Origin: Tetracentron sinense
Taxonomy: Eukaryota; Streptophyta; Magnoliopsida; Trochodendrales; Trochodendraceae
Assembly (NCBI GenBank): GCA_015143295.1
Contig: CM026556.1
Location: forward strand, 17,112,547-17,176,546
Direction of reading: 5' to 3'
DNA: 64,000 bases
The notes beneath the pieces are model-generated. The model was given only the letters and a program-made list of their open reading frames with translations. It did not search any database and had not been told where the DNA came from. The translations under genes were made by a program, and so were the position numbers. Of the stretch, positions 42,087-52,530 are shown in pieces. Position 1 is the stretch's first letter. The number at the start of each line of letters is the position of its first letter.

Positions 42087-43941
42087 AAAGCATATGACTC
42101 GGTGAGCTGGAAATTCCTTGAGGAAGCAATGGCAACTATGGGGTTCCCTGGGATCTTTATTGACTGCATCATGGCTTTGATCACGGGAGCAAAATTTGCC
42201 GTGATGATTAATGGAAATAGGGAGGGATTCTTTGGTTGTGGTCGGGGATTAAGACAAGGGGATCCCGTCTCTCCATACCTTTTTATGATCGTTATGCAGG
42301 TTCTTTCGCATGAACTCGACTCTAGAGCGCGTGCAGGGTTAATCAAGCCACACCCTTTCTGCACTACTCCTTTGATTACTCACCTATGTTTCGCTGACGA
42401 TATTATTATTTTTTCTGAAGCCAATATTGGGTCTATTACAAGTATCAAAGCAACTCTTGACAGCTTCAAAATCTCTGGCCTTGATGTCAACACCAGCAAA
42501 TCGCAATTTTTTGTAAGTAATGTGACCAGCAGAAACCTCCATTTGATTGAGCGTATCCTTTGCATAAACAAAGGCAGACTACCAGTGAGATATCTCGAAG
42601 TTCCTTTATCTACTACCCGGCTTACGAAGAGAGACTGCACTCCTCTTGTTGAGAAGATTCAGGCTCGTATGGCTTCATGGAAACATAGAAGTCTATCCTA
42701 TGCAGGGAGGATAGAACTTATCAAGGCTGTTTTGAGTAGCTTTCCATTATTCTGGTGCAATGTGTTTTTGTTACCTAAAGCCACATCTCGAACTATAGAG
42801 AGTATATTTGCTGGATTCCTATGGGGAGGAGTTGATATGGATAAACGGTGTCACAAGGTAGCTTGGAGTACCATTTGTATGCCGCGTTCCGAAGGGGGCC
42901 TTGGCTTGAGGCGAGTGGAAGATTGGAATAAAAGTGCCCTTATGAGAATGGGTGTGGGAGCTGGCCTGTAACAACGAATCTATTTGGGTTCGGTGGTTCT
43001 ACAACAAATACTTGAGGAGCAACTCCGTTTGGACCATGAACATGCCATCTTCGCCATCATGGAGTATTCGAAGTATTCTAAATGTACGGCACCTGTCTGA
43101 GTGTGCAGTAACACATTTGATTGGGAATGGGCAATCTACATGGGTTTGGTTGGACCCTTGGCATCCTCGAGGTATTCTCTTACACCAAAACTGGCACCTT
43201 AGCCTTCCTATGAATGGTATTAACAGGAGTGCTACTATTGACGCCTTACGAGATGGGAATAGTTGGGATCTTCCTATCCCCACTGAGCCAGAACTTTTTG
43301 AGGCTTGGGATGAGATTAATTATATCCAGACCATGGCTCCTGACATTGCAGACAAAATAATATGGAAACCAGATCACCATGGTGTCTTCACGCTTATTTC
43401 GGCCTGGGAGTCTATTAGACCCCGAAATGGGATGGTTCGATGGCATGAATTAACTTGGTACACAGGAAACATTCCTCGGCATTCTTTCATTCTATGGATG
43501 GCTATAAAGGAGGCGCTGATGACGAGAGACAAGTTACTCCGTTGGGGTGTCATAAATGATGACAGGTGCTTACTTTGCAATGGATCCCATGAAGACCACT
43601 CTCATTTGTTTATGTTATGTCCTTTTTCCATCAGCATTTGGAATGCTTTAGCCCAAAAAATCCAGGTGCGACCTCGTTCCTTCCCTACTTTCAATGACAT
43701 GATCCAATGGTATAGCCGGAGGTGGAGTGGTAAGAGTTTTGCTAATCGGATCCGTAAGGTGGTTTTAGGAGCTTTTGTGTACCATATTTGGGGGGAGAGG
43801 AACCGAAGGAGGGTTAATAATATTCTAATGCAAGCTGATTTTGTTATTTACAATATTATGGAGGAAGTATCCCTCAAGTTTGGTGGAAACTTGAATCAAG
43901 TTAATGACTGCCCTCGGAACAGATCCATTGCAGACAACTAG
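42087..43941 (+). pseudogene. LINE C ORF2: RT palm to zinc-finger region
   Basis: Same frame as above after the TAG. KAYDSV, RQGDPVSPYLF and FADDIIIF (intact catalytic Asp pair) are visible, with YLEVPLSTTRL in the thumb. A frameshift near 42950 shifts to another frame, which continues through WVRWFYNKYL, WLDPWHPRG and the zinc-binding region (CLLCNGSHEDHSHLFMLC) to a stop at 43939-43941. Confidence 0.85.
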
Positions 43942-44480
43942 AACTTAAGGCTGAGATGGAGAACAAAAACCATTACCTGGGTCTCTTGGCTGCCTCCTGA
44001 ACCGGGTGTTATTACAGTTAATACGGATGGAGCCTTGTCACCAACTCACCACGGCTATGGATGCATTTTTCGAAATCACAATGGTGTTGTGGTTCATGCT
44101 TTTGCCGGGACTAGTAACTCAAACTCGATTCTGGATTTGGAGCTCCTGGCCGTGAGAAGGGTTTTGAAGAAGCCACTCGATTGCATTTGATGAGTATCCA
44201 GGTGGAATCTGACTCCTCTTGGGCGGTGTGCTGTATATCCAAAGCATGTGTATGGCCTTGGAAATCTACCAATGTTCTGATGGATATTGAAGTCCTAATT
44301 AGAAGCTTTGACAGGTTTTCCATTAGATTTGTGCCGCGTGAAACAAACAAGGCTGCTGACTTCCTCTCTAAGTTTTGTAACTCTCCTAGTGAGATTTTCC
44401 TTTCTACTGATGAATTTCCCCTAACTCTAGCTAAAATTGTTAGTGATGATGCTAGGGGCCATCAGTATTTAAAGATGTAA
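43942..44480 (+). pseudogene. LINE C ORF2: RNase H domain
   Basis: NTDGALS carries the first Asp, LDLELLAVRR the Glu, VESDSSW the next Asp and KAADFLSKF the last. A stop (43939-43941) precedes it and a frameshift near 44150 splits it. The stop of the final frame is at 44478-44480, followed by the 3' hairpin. Confidence 0.75.
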
Positions 44481-44505
44481 TTTGTTTGGTTTAATTTACC
44501 TGGTC

Positions 44506-44546
44506 GGGGTCTGCCTAACCCCAGCTCTCCTCCCCCCCAAAAAAAA
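44506..44546 (+). other. LINE C 3' hairpin and poly(A)
   Basis: GGGGTCTGCCTAACCCC at 44506-44522, identical to family A; then CCCCCCC and eight A. The identical hairpin in an otherwise diverged LINE is notable. Confidence 0.75.
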
Positions 44547-44971
44547 GGGTCTCCCTTCCCTCACAAGTAGTTTACTTTCCGAGCAAGCATGATGACATGG
44601 CATGGCAAGCATGAACATTTAGGAAGAAGGGTCTCCCTTCCCTCACAAGTAGTTTATTTTCCGAGCAAGCAAGCATGATACAAGCACGACACGCATGGCA
44701 TGACAGTCACGCATGACACGATAGACAAGTTTTCAATCGGGAAAAGGGTAATTTCAGTCAAGTCAAGTGCACGATGTTTTCAAAGGTTTTATCGATTTTT
44801 ATGAAATGTAAGCATGATTATAAATTGCTTTATTTCCTTGTTATGATATTAATTGTTCCTGCTTATTTTATATGTGAACTGCTTCCTGCTTCCTATACTG
44901 CTATGGTGTTGCTATGACTGTTGGTTAGTATTTGGTACCCGCTGAGTATTCTATGCTCAGCCGTACTTCTT

Positions 44972-45088
44972 ATGTCGACAGGTACTGAGGGAGCTACTGC
45001 TCCATTTGATGTCTGTGCTCTTAGCCCGTGGGTGGAGGAGTACATTGAGGAGCTTGTGGAGGATCCTCAGGGCGAGGGCTACTATTAG
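44972..45088 (+). CDS. Conserved short LTR reading frame, LTR2
   Basis: ATG 44972 to TAG 45086-45088. It has 38 codons, one fewer than the others, because exactly one GAG codon is missing from the acidic core (PWVEEYIEE). A 3-bp loss that spares the frame is consistent with coding constraint. It ends QGEGYY like LTR1. Confidence 0.5.
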   Translation: MSTGTEGATAPFDVCALSPWVEEYIEELVEDPQGEGYY

Positions 45089-45389
45089 GTGGTGGTAGAT
45101 TCTGAGTGGATAGCTGTGGGTGAGCTTGAGAGTTCAATTTATGTATTTTGGCGGGCATGTCTGCGCTTTCTTTTGTGTATCTTTTTGTATAACTTGGATC
45201 ACTTGTATATACATAGAGGTTTGGTTAAGTCTTCCGCTGTGCTATGTTTAAGTATGTTTCCGCTATTTATATCCTCTTTGTATATGCTCTGTGGGTTTTT
45301 GCAGGATGGTTTGTCTAGCAAGTCATGTAAGTCATGATTAGTCGTCCAAAGTTCACTCTAACTCATAGGGTGGGTTTTGGGTCGCGACA

Positions 45390-45744
45390 GAAGTGGTATC
45401 AGAGCTTAGGCTTTAGGTCTCTAGGGTCACTTAGAATCTAATACCACGGCTTGACAAGAGCATATGTTAGGAAACAAGTTAGGAAGGAAGTAAGTCGGAA
45501 GCGAGTCATGATCCAAGTGTAAGACTAAACTTTAGTCTTAGTCAAAATGGTTGCTTCAACCAAGTACGAGTCTTAGGAACGCTAGAACACCAAGGTATAA
45601 TATTATAAATACACCGATGGTTGTGATGTGATGTATATTAGTGTTATACAATTAATACAAATTGAATTATTGTGAACTGGAACTGTGATAAATTGTGGTT
45701 TCAAGTGAGACTCATGTGGTGCTATTGTTCTCAGGGCTTTAGTC
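45390..45744 (+). other. Primer-binding site and leader of second internal region
   Basis: TGGTATCAGAGC at 45394-45405, an intact primer site after LTR2. The leader is about 97% like that of A at 23471. No ORF. Confidence 0.88.
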
Positions 45745-46992
45745 ATGAGGCGGGGCACACGGGGTCATGGACCACACACCAGAGCTTCATCTTCTTCTAG
45801 AGATGAGGATGAGCAGCCGGACCTCTCTCAGGTCTTAGGCTCTATTGCTGAAACACTCGCCATACTGGCGGCTCGGCAGACTATACCTTCTTCAGTGGCA
45901 CCTACTCCACCGCCTGCAGCTCCAGTACATCGTACAGCTAGTGTTGAGGCATTCAGGAGATTGAGGCCTCCATCATTCCATGGGAGTGTGGACCCTCTTG
46001 CTGTGGAGGCATGGATCCTCCAGTTGGAAAAGATATTTACGGTCCTATCACCAACAGAGGAAGAGAAAGTAGCATGGGCTGTTTTCATGCTTGAGGGTGA
46101 GGCACACCATTGGTGGTTGTCCGCCTTGAGGATGCGAGATTTGACCATGCAGGGTCAACCCTGGACTTGGGAGGAGTTCAAGGATACTTTTTATAAGAAT
46201 TTCTTTCCTGTTAGAGCACGGGAAAAGAAGAAAAGTGAGTTCATCAACCTGGAGCAAGGTTCGATGACTGTGGCCGCTTATGAGGCTAAGTTCTCTGAGC
46301 TATCACGCTTCGTGACTCACATGGTTGCCACCGAGGCAATGAAGACGAGAAGATTTGAGCAAGGGCTCAAGGATGTCATTATGGAGAAAGTATCGGCTTT
46401 CAGGCACGCTACTTATCCGAAAGTAGTAGACAAAGCCTTATTGGTCGAGGCCAATTCAGAGACGGTGTCCAAGAAGAGGGAATTGGCGAGAGGCCAATCT
46501 AGTAGTTCTGCACCTCTGGAGAGGCGGGGTCGGACTGGTCCTTATCAGTATGCGTGGCCAGCACCACCGATGAGGCCATCTTATGCACCTCCAGCTCCAC
46601 GGCAGTATGTGCCTCAGGCACCGCGACCTGAGGCTCTTCCGGCCCCATGGCTTGTTGCACCTCAGGTAGCGAGGTATGCACCACCTCCGGCCCCTCCGAC
46701 TTACAGATATGAGGTTTGCACTTCATGCAGCCGAAGGATTCGGCAGGAGAGTGCCGAAGTGCATCGGGTGGATGTTATCATTACGGTCGCCTGGGCCATA
46801 TGATTAGGGATTGCCCTACTCAGCATTTACCAAGCCAGTCTCAGGGGATAAGGCCCCCAGCACGTCCAGCAGGATCATACCAGGCGTCATCCCAGACTAC
46901 CCAGTCTACACCTCCGCCTCACCAGGCAAACCAGGGACGAGTTTTTGCCTTGACAGAGGGTGATACACTTGCATCCGATGATGTAGTGCAAG
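45745..46992 (+). pseudogene. gag of second internal region
   Basis: Starts MRRGTRGHG. The gag core is complete (VEAWILQLEKIF, EGEAHHWW, WTWEEFKDTFYKNFFP), so it cannot be derived from A's present gag, which lacks the first of these. A frameshift near 46735 ends the frame at 46801-46803. Beyond it the zinc knuckle reads CYHYGRLGHMIRDC, with the second Cys replaced by Tyr. The gag tail continues to the splice donor at 46992/46993. Confidence 0.88.
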
Positions 46993-47115
46993 GTATGTTT
47001 AGAGTTATTCTTTTAACCGTGATTTCATGTTATGCTTTATTCCTTGTGTACGTATGTGGCGTGACTATATATATGATGTTGATGCATGGATTGACTGAGC
47101 TAGCTGAAATTTCAA
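46993..47115 (+). other. Gag-protease intron, second internal region (acceptor lost)
   Basis: 123 bp from GTATGT to the position equivalent to B's acceptor, where TTTCAG has become TTTCAA. Donor GTATGT is a strong plant donor. Length differs from B by 23 bp. Confidence 0.65.
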
Positions 47116-47157
47116 GAACCTTACTAGTCAATGAATGTTTAGCTTGAGTGTTGATTG

Positions 47158-47770
47158 CACGATATTTTCAAGGGTTTTATCGATTTTTATGAAATACAAG
47201 CATGATTATAAATTGCTTTATTTTCTTGTTATGATATTAATTGTTGCTGCTTATTATATATGTGAACTCCTTCCTGCTTGCTATACTGCTATGGTGTTGC
47301 TATGACTATTGATTAGTATTTGGTACCCGCTGAGTATTCCATGCTCAGCCGTATTTCTTATGTCAGAAGGTATTGAGGGAGCTACTGCTCCACTTGATGT
47401 CTGTGCTCCGAGCCCATGGGTGGATGAGGAGTACGTTGAGGAGCCTGTGGAGGATCTTCAGGGCGAGGGCTACTATTAGGTGGTGGTAGATTCTGAGTGG
47501 ATAGCTGTGGGTGAGCTTGAGAGTTAAATTTATGTATTTTGGCGGGATGTCCGCGCTTTCTTTTGTGTATCTTTTTGTATAACTTGGATCACTTGTATAT
47601 ACATAGAGGTTTGGTTAAGTCTTCTTCTGTGCTATGTTTAAGTATGTTTTCGCTGTTTATATCCTCTTTGTATATGCTCTGTGGGTTTTTGCAGGATGGT
47701 TTGTCTAGCAAGTCATGATTAGTCGTCCAAAGTTCACTCTAACTCCTAGGGTGGGTTTTGGGTCGCAACA
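47158..47770 (+). repeat. LTR3 of composite A, 3' part only
   Basis: Starts abruptly within the LTR (GCACGATATTTTCAAGGG) after only about 40 bp of protease exon, and ends GGGTCGCAACA (a G-to-A change from GCGACA). It contains the GCTGAG/CTCAGC hairpin (47329-47349) and the short reading frame. A large deletion took most of pol and the front of this LTR. Confidence 0.88.
47360..47479 (+). CDS. Conserved short LTR reading frame, LTR3
   Basis: ATG 47360 to TAG 47477-47479, 39 codons, MSEGIEGATAP at the start and PWVDEEYVEEP in the core. The AG of the possible 3' splice site is altered here (CAGAAGG versus CGGCAGG), while the reading frame is kept. Confidence 0.45.
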   Translation: MSEGIEGATAPLDVCAPSPWVDEEYVEEPVEDLQGEGYY

Positions 47771-47950
47771 TTGGATATGGTGCGCGTTTGAATGTTTAGG
47801 CCGATGTATACTTTCTAAGTATAGATGTCGGGCATCTCAGAGCTCAAATCGAGGAAACGACCTCAGATTCCATCGTAACGAATTCTCACACTTAGGCTGG
47901 GTCGAAATACAGGTGTTAAAAGAAATGACATTGAAATCTTACGCCCGGTT
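47771..47950 (+). repeat. ~178-bp satellite, single monomer
   Basis: TTGGATATGGTGCGCG.. to CCCGGTTT. The monomer is in register with the sequence at 21193, confirming that the composite element was inserted into one array. The right end is interrupted by the copia LTR. Confidence 0.92.
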
Positions 47951-48242
47951 TGTGTAAAGTCAAAGTTGTGTTGGCAAAATTCCGAGCCCAAATGGTTGTA
48001 TATAAGTCATAGTAGGTCTACATCCGGTGTGAAGGTAAAGTGAATAAGAAGTCGTGAAGAACCTTGAAGCTACATCACTCACATTGGCTCAAAAGTTGGG
48101 ATTAAGAGAGAGACCTAGATGACCCTAAGATACCTCATGGAAATGCTCAATTATCATAAAAATAAGTCAAAATGGAGTAGGGTTGATAGGGGAATGCATT
48201 GATTGTTTAAAAGGATGAAAAACCGAAAAAATGCACCCCAGG

Positions 48243-48470
48243 GTCGACGCTGATCATTTTGGGTCGACCCTGAAGAGCCCAAGTTTTGTACCATGTTTTT
48301 TGGTAGAGAGTAAAAAAATTAGGGGTCGACCATGGAGGAGAAGTCAGTCGACCACAGTGTATACTTTGGTCGACCGGATTATCCTACACGGCGGACCCTG
48401 ATATGGGTTCTGGGATTTGTTGCTTTATTACTACAGTGGGTCGACCTAGGGATCCCCCAGGGTCGACCCT
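48243..48470 (+). repeat. GTCGAC palindrome array in copia LTR
   Basis: GGGTCGACCCTG and variants occur about seven times plus one degenerate copy, in both orientations. They end about 60 bp upstream of the TATA box, the same arrangement as the CGATCG arrays in the unrelated gypsy LTRs. Confidence 0.75.
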
Positions 48471-48530
48471 GATATGAAAAAAACTTTCCAAAATCTATTT
48501 TTAGCAACTTCTAAACCCCTAATCATTTCC

Positions 48531-48538
48531 TATAAATA
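48531..48538 (+). promoter_or_regulatory. Putative TATA box, copia LTR
   Basis: TATAAATATTGG in a suitable position within the LTR. No other promoter element is assigned. Confidence 0.6.
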
Positions 48539-49177
48539 TTGGCTTTCTCCCAATCCGTGAGGGATATTGATTGGAGACTTTTTAGAGCACTTTGTGCCTA
48601 TTTTGAGTTTATGAAAACTCTTGGATTCACTGATCTTCATCTCCATTAGTTGGCCTCTAGGTTGTGCAAAGTTTACAAGCATACTTTCTCAAACTTGCAT
48701 TAGATGATCCTTAATCATTAAGAGATCTCCCTAGGGCTTCCATAAGCCCTAAACCCAATGTATGCTCTTCTGTGAGCGTTGGTTAGCCTGAGCTAAAGCC
48801 GTTAAGGATGTAGATCAGTCTTCGGAGACTGTGGTTGATCACTTTGAGTAAGATTGGCCAGCATGGAACCGGAGTTGCTGTTACGGGGATCGAACGTGCT
48901 GTGTTCATAGTTTGCAAGCCGAGGAATCAATGTCGAGGAACGGTGTGTCGTGCCCAGTTGGGTACGATTCGAGTCTTGTATTATTCAAATCTTCTCATAG
49001 TGAATTTTGTACTGGACTAGGTCCCGTGGTTTTTCCCGGAAGGGTTTTCCACGTAAAAATCTTGTGTGTTCAAGTGAGATTGATTAAAATTAAAATTGGT
49101 AGAGAAAATTGAAGTAGACCTATTCACCCCCCCCCCCCTCTAGGTCTTTAGAGTGCATTGAAATAAGGAATTTCAAT

Positions 49178-49189
49178 TGGTATCAGAGC
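49178..49189 (+). other. Primer-binding site, copia element
   Basis: TGGTATCAGAGC, two bases after the LTR end, complementary to the initiator tRNA-Met 3' end. Used to start minus-strand DNA synthesis. Confidence 0.9.
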
Positions 49190-49249
49190 AGGTTCACTCA
49201 TAAGGTTAAATCCCTTAAGTGTGATCTTGTGTCTATCCTTAAGTCAATG

Positions 49250-50340
49250 ATTACTTTAAGAGAGGGTGGATCCATCTCTCGTCTCCCATTGTTTGATGGG
49301 AACAATTATGCGTATTGAAAAGCTCGAATGAGAGCATTTCTCAAATCCATAGACGAGAGAATCTGGATATCCATTTAAGATGGATGGACTCCACCGGTGA
49401 ATATTCTAGGTGATGTAATTCTCACTAAGAATACCAAGGATTGGAGCAAAGAAGACCTCGAGACAAGTGGTTGGAACACGAAAGGTCTCAATGCAATCTT
49501 TACTGCAATCACTGTTGAAGAATTCAGACAAATCTCTTTATGTGAAACAGCAAAGGAGGCATGTGATATTTTGGAAATGACTCATGAAGGTACAACCACT
49601 GTCAAGATTTCTAAGCTTCAAATTCTCACCACAAAATTTGAAAATTTGAAAATGGAGGACAATGACACTTTTGATGAATTCTATGCTAAACTAAGTGATA
49701 TTGTCAACTCCAGTTTCAACCTGGGTGAGAAAATCAGTGAGTCCAAAATTGTCAGAAAAATCCTTAGATCTCTACCGGAAAGGTTTCAATCTAAGGTCAC
49801 TGCCATCGAGGAGAGCAGGAATGTTGATGCTCTCAAGATTGAGGAATTGGTCGGATCACTCCAAACTTACGAACTTAATCTTTGACCATCCAAGAAAAAC
49901 AAATCTGTAACCTTGAAAATTGTCAAGGAGACCTTGGATGAGGACGACAGTGATTACCGAGTTGGGAGAGAAGGAATTGACTCTATTTGTTAAAATTTTT
50001 TAAAAATATCTGAAAACAAATAGAAGGTTCAAGCCTAAACATGGAGGAAAACCTTTTGAAAAGCCAAAGTCAAAATCTTGGGATAACAAGAAAGTCCCCA
50101 AAGGAACTGACAAGAAATCTCATGACATTCAATGCTATGAATGCAAAGGCTACGACCATATTTCACCTGATTGTCCTAACAAGAAGAAGTCTAAGGAAAA
50201 GGTGATGAATGCCACATGGGTGATAGTGATTCTGATGAAGAACAATCTGAAAGCTCTACCTCAAGTGAGGAATCTGAAAATCACATGGCTTTCACTGTCA
50301 CCCTATCAGAGATAGACGATGCCCACTACTCACGAATAGA
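49250..50340 (+). pseudogene. copia gag with first zinc knuckle
   Basis: The early part reads LPLFDGNNYAY and ARMRAFLKSIDE, typical of plant copia gag, broken by stops near 49317 and 49377. The open stretch 49397-49885 carries the UBN2-like gag core (AKEACDILEMTHEGTTTVK, LTTKFENLKMEDNDTFDEFYAKL, ILRSLPERF, VDALKIEELVGSLQTYE). After a stop, the zinc knuckle CYECKGYDHISPDC lies at 50133-50174. Acidic Ser/Glu-rich sequence follows. Confidence 0.82.
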
Positions 50341-50357
50341 AGAGTGATAAAGATCAA

Positions 50358-51041
50358 GTGAGTGAGTCTCGTGAAGATCATGATCAGAGTCACACTGTCT
50401 CGAAGTCTGATGAAGATATGGACAAAGCCTATGAAAGGTTGTTCTCTGAAAGCTTTAAGTTGAAGAAAGCTAAGATCTCTTTGAACAAACAACTTAAATT
50501 TACTCAACAAGAAAAAGACTCTTACAAACTAGAAGCAGAATGGAAGAATGCTCTAGTTTCTCAGCTTGAAAGTGAAAAGGCTAAACTGGTGTCCAAACTA
50601 GAATACCTTGAGGAAGAAAATGCATCTTTATCCAAATGGATCAAGGTTCTAGAAACTGAGGAAGATAACTCCATGAGTGTATCTAATGAGTCAAAGACTC
50701 GAATTTCAGAATTGGAATCTGAAAGAAATAACCTTATTGTAAAGGTTAGATTTCTAGAAAAGGAATTTCTTGATATTCTAAAAGTTAAGGATGGGCTAGC
50801 TAAGAAAGTAACTGAACTCGAAAAAGAAGCTAGACTCCTTAGCAACACTCAAATCTTGGATAAACTGGCTAGCATGCAGTGCTCAACAGTAAACATGTCC
50901 GGCATAGGACATCCAGACAGACCATCCGGTCCTTCGAATGTCAGAACAATGTCGACTGTAACATTTGAGCCAATATATGAAAATCCAAGATTTGAGAGTT
51001 CTAACTCCTCAGGATCAACATCTAGGATGCCAAACTCTTAG
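50358..51041 (+). pseudogene. copia gag C-terminal coiled-coil region
   Basis: A 227-codon open stretch dominated by Leu, Glu and Lys with heptad-like spacing (for example LESEKAKLVSKLEYLEEENASL and LEKEFLDILKVKDGLAKKVTELEKE split over residues 70-165). It is predicted to be a long coiled coil. It is followed by a Ser-rich segment ending before the second knuckle at 51152-51196 (CHYCGVKGHIRPN, last Cys replaced by Tyr). Its role in the particle is not known to me. The ATG is an internal Met. Confidence 0.7.
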
Positions 51042-51295
51042 TTGTACCAAACTTTTGTCACTTCTGGACAAGGTAAAAATTCAACTGAAACTGAGAGAAC
51101 AAAAGTTCAGTCCAAGGCTAACAGACTCCTCCTTCCAGGTTCATTCCCACTTGTCACTATTGTGGAGTGAAGGGTCACATCCGACCTAACTATTGGCCTT
51201 TAGGAGAAATCCCCGAAATGGTTCTTGGAATCAAACACAACATCAAGGGAATCTTCAAAGGCAAATTCAAGCCTTAGCAGAAAAAGTCTAGGAGT

Positions 51296-52530
51296 TTGAG
51301 TGAAGAAGTGATGAAAATTGCTCAACTCTCTAGTACACAATATGGTCGTGACACTTCTTATGCTCATCATGAAGAAGGTAATAGGATGGACCAAAATGCA
51401 AGGTTCACCCAGAAAAGAAGGAAGAACAGGAGATCTAATAAAAAGAAGGTCATGCCTACAAATCAAATGAACAAAGACGATAGTGGATGCTCCAGGCACA
51501 TGATTGGTAATAAGTCCCTCTTTACTCATCTTGAGAAATGTTCAGATGGGAGTATTACTTTTGGTGATGGAAGCAAATCCTTAGTGAAAGGAAAATGTGT
51601 CATCCAAACACCAGGCATTCCTAAACTGAAAGATGTCTTGTTTGTAGAATGACTGAAAGCTAATCTAATTAGCATAAGTCAATTGTGCGATGATTACCAT
51701 GCTGTCCACTTTACCAACAACAAGTGCTCTGTTATGGATAACAAAGGTGTGTGTGTGTTGGAAGGGTCAAGAATCACTGACAATTGTTATGGTTTAATTC
51801 CCAGTGTTGGTACTTCTCAAATGTGCAACAGGGCTAAAGTTGAAGAAGTTGAACTGTGGCACAGGAGGCTAGGTCACATGAATTTCAAAGACCTAAGCAA
51901 ACTCTCAAAATACTAGCGTGTGAGAGGTGTGCCAAAGCTAGGGAAGCCCTCTACTGCTGTGTGTGGGCCATGTCAAATTGGCAAGCAAATTAAAAGCCCA
52001 CACAAGAAGGCTTCAAATATCGCTACCTCACACCCACTAGAACTAATACACATGGATCTTATGGGTCCAACTCAAACTGAAAGTCTAGGAGGAAAGCGGT
52101 ATATCGTAGTGATGGTTGATGATTTCTCATGGATGTCATGGGTGGCATTCATAAGAGAGAAGTCGGATGCATTTGAGAACTTCAAGAACATCTGCTTAAG
52201 AGTGCAAAATGAAAAAGGGTGCCCTATCATTCGTATTCGAAGTGATCATGGAAAGGAGTTTGAAAACTCCAAGTATAATGAATTTTGAGATGAAGCGGGC
52301 ATCAAGTTTGAATTTTTAGCACCAATAACACCTCAACAAAATGGTGTGGTGGAAAGAAAGAATAAGGTGCTTCAAGAGATGGCTAGGGTGATGCTTCACA
52401 GCAACAACCTAACTGCTCATTTCTAGGCTGAAGCAGTTAGCACTGCATGCTATACTGTTAACAGAGTCTACACTAGGCCCGAAACTAGGAAGACACCCTA
52501 TGAGCTGTGGTACAACCAGAAACCCAATGT
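51296..52530 (+). pseudogene. copia protease and integrase
   Basis: Protease: DSGCSRHMIG at about 51480 (catalytic DSG). Pre-integrase: LWHRRLGHMNF (51855-51890). Integrase zinc part: CGPCQIGKQ (51963). Core: MDLMGP with the first Asp (about 52053), the second Asp in RSDHGKEF (about 52245), Glu in NGVVERKN (about 52345). Stops near 51650, 51914, 52286 and 52424 interrupt it, with most domains kept in their original order. Confidence 0.88.

Larger units (their letters stand above)
40216..44546 (+). mobile_element. LINE family C, 5'-truncated within ORF1, full ORF2
   Basis: 4331 bp. It begins within the last codons of ORF1 (GSGIEG, stop near 40265), then ORF2 from 40322, the 3' hairpin at 44506-44522, and A8 at 44539-44546. 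It shares the 3' hairpin with family A, but the rest of the protein and UTR is diverged. The closest relative here is the minus-strand fragment at 9259-10928. Two frameshifts and two nonsense codons precede the RNase H, which has a further frameshift; it is dead. Confidence 0.92.
38742..45389 (+). repeat. LTR2 of composite A, split by a LINE
   Basis: TGTAGAGCC at 38742 to GGGTCGCGACA ending 45389, with a LINE at 40216-44546. Without the LINE and one copy of its target duplication it is 2264 bp, close to LTR1's 2261. It has the TTGAC block (38881-38930), CGATCG array (38954-39139), hairpin array (40040-40190 and 44547-44645), GCTGAG/CTCAGC hairpin (44941-44961) and short reading frame. It acts as the 3' LTR of the first internal region and the 5' LTR of the second. 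Confidence 0.92.
21194..47770 (+). mobile_element. Composite gypsy insertion A: LTR-internal-LTR-internal-LTR
   Basis: The outer LTR starts at 21194 and the last LTR fragment ends at 47770. Both are flanked by satellite in register and by TTAGA/TTGGA. Between them lie LTR1 (21194-23454), an internal region (23455-24748 plus 34933-38741), LTR2 (38742-40215 plus 44601-45389), a second shorter internal region (45390-47157) and the 3' 613 bp of LTR3 (47158-47770). Element B (24749-34927) and a LINE (40216-44546) are later insertions. The shared middle LTR implies recombination between related copies rather than two independent insertions. Confidence 0.88.
47951..49175 (+). repeat. 5' LTR of copia element
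   Basis: About 1225 bp, TGTGTAAAGTC to GGAATTTCA. Contains a GTCGAC motif cluster (48243-48470), a TATA box (48531-48538) and a C-run (49127-49137). The exact first base is uncertain by 2 bp (TGTG or TGTA start). Confidence 0.8.

Noticed and set aside
44506-44546. LINE 3' hairpin considered as a transcription terminator
   Set aside because: Stem and tail resemble a rho-independent terminator, but this is a plant LINE 3' end with a copied poly(A) tail and target duplication.
45089-45337. 82-codon plus-strand frame overlapping the end of the short LTR frame
   Set aside because: Not conserved in frame in the other LTRs, which have stops at the matching places.
49127-49137. C-run in the copia LTR considered as a polypurine tract on the minus strand
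   Set aside because: It lies inside the 5' LTR before its end and the element is on the plus strand; a simple homopolymer.
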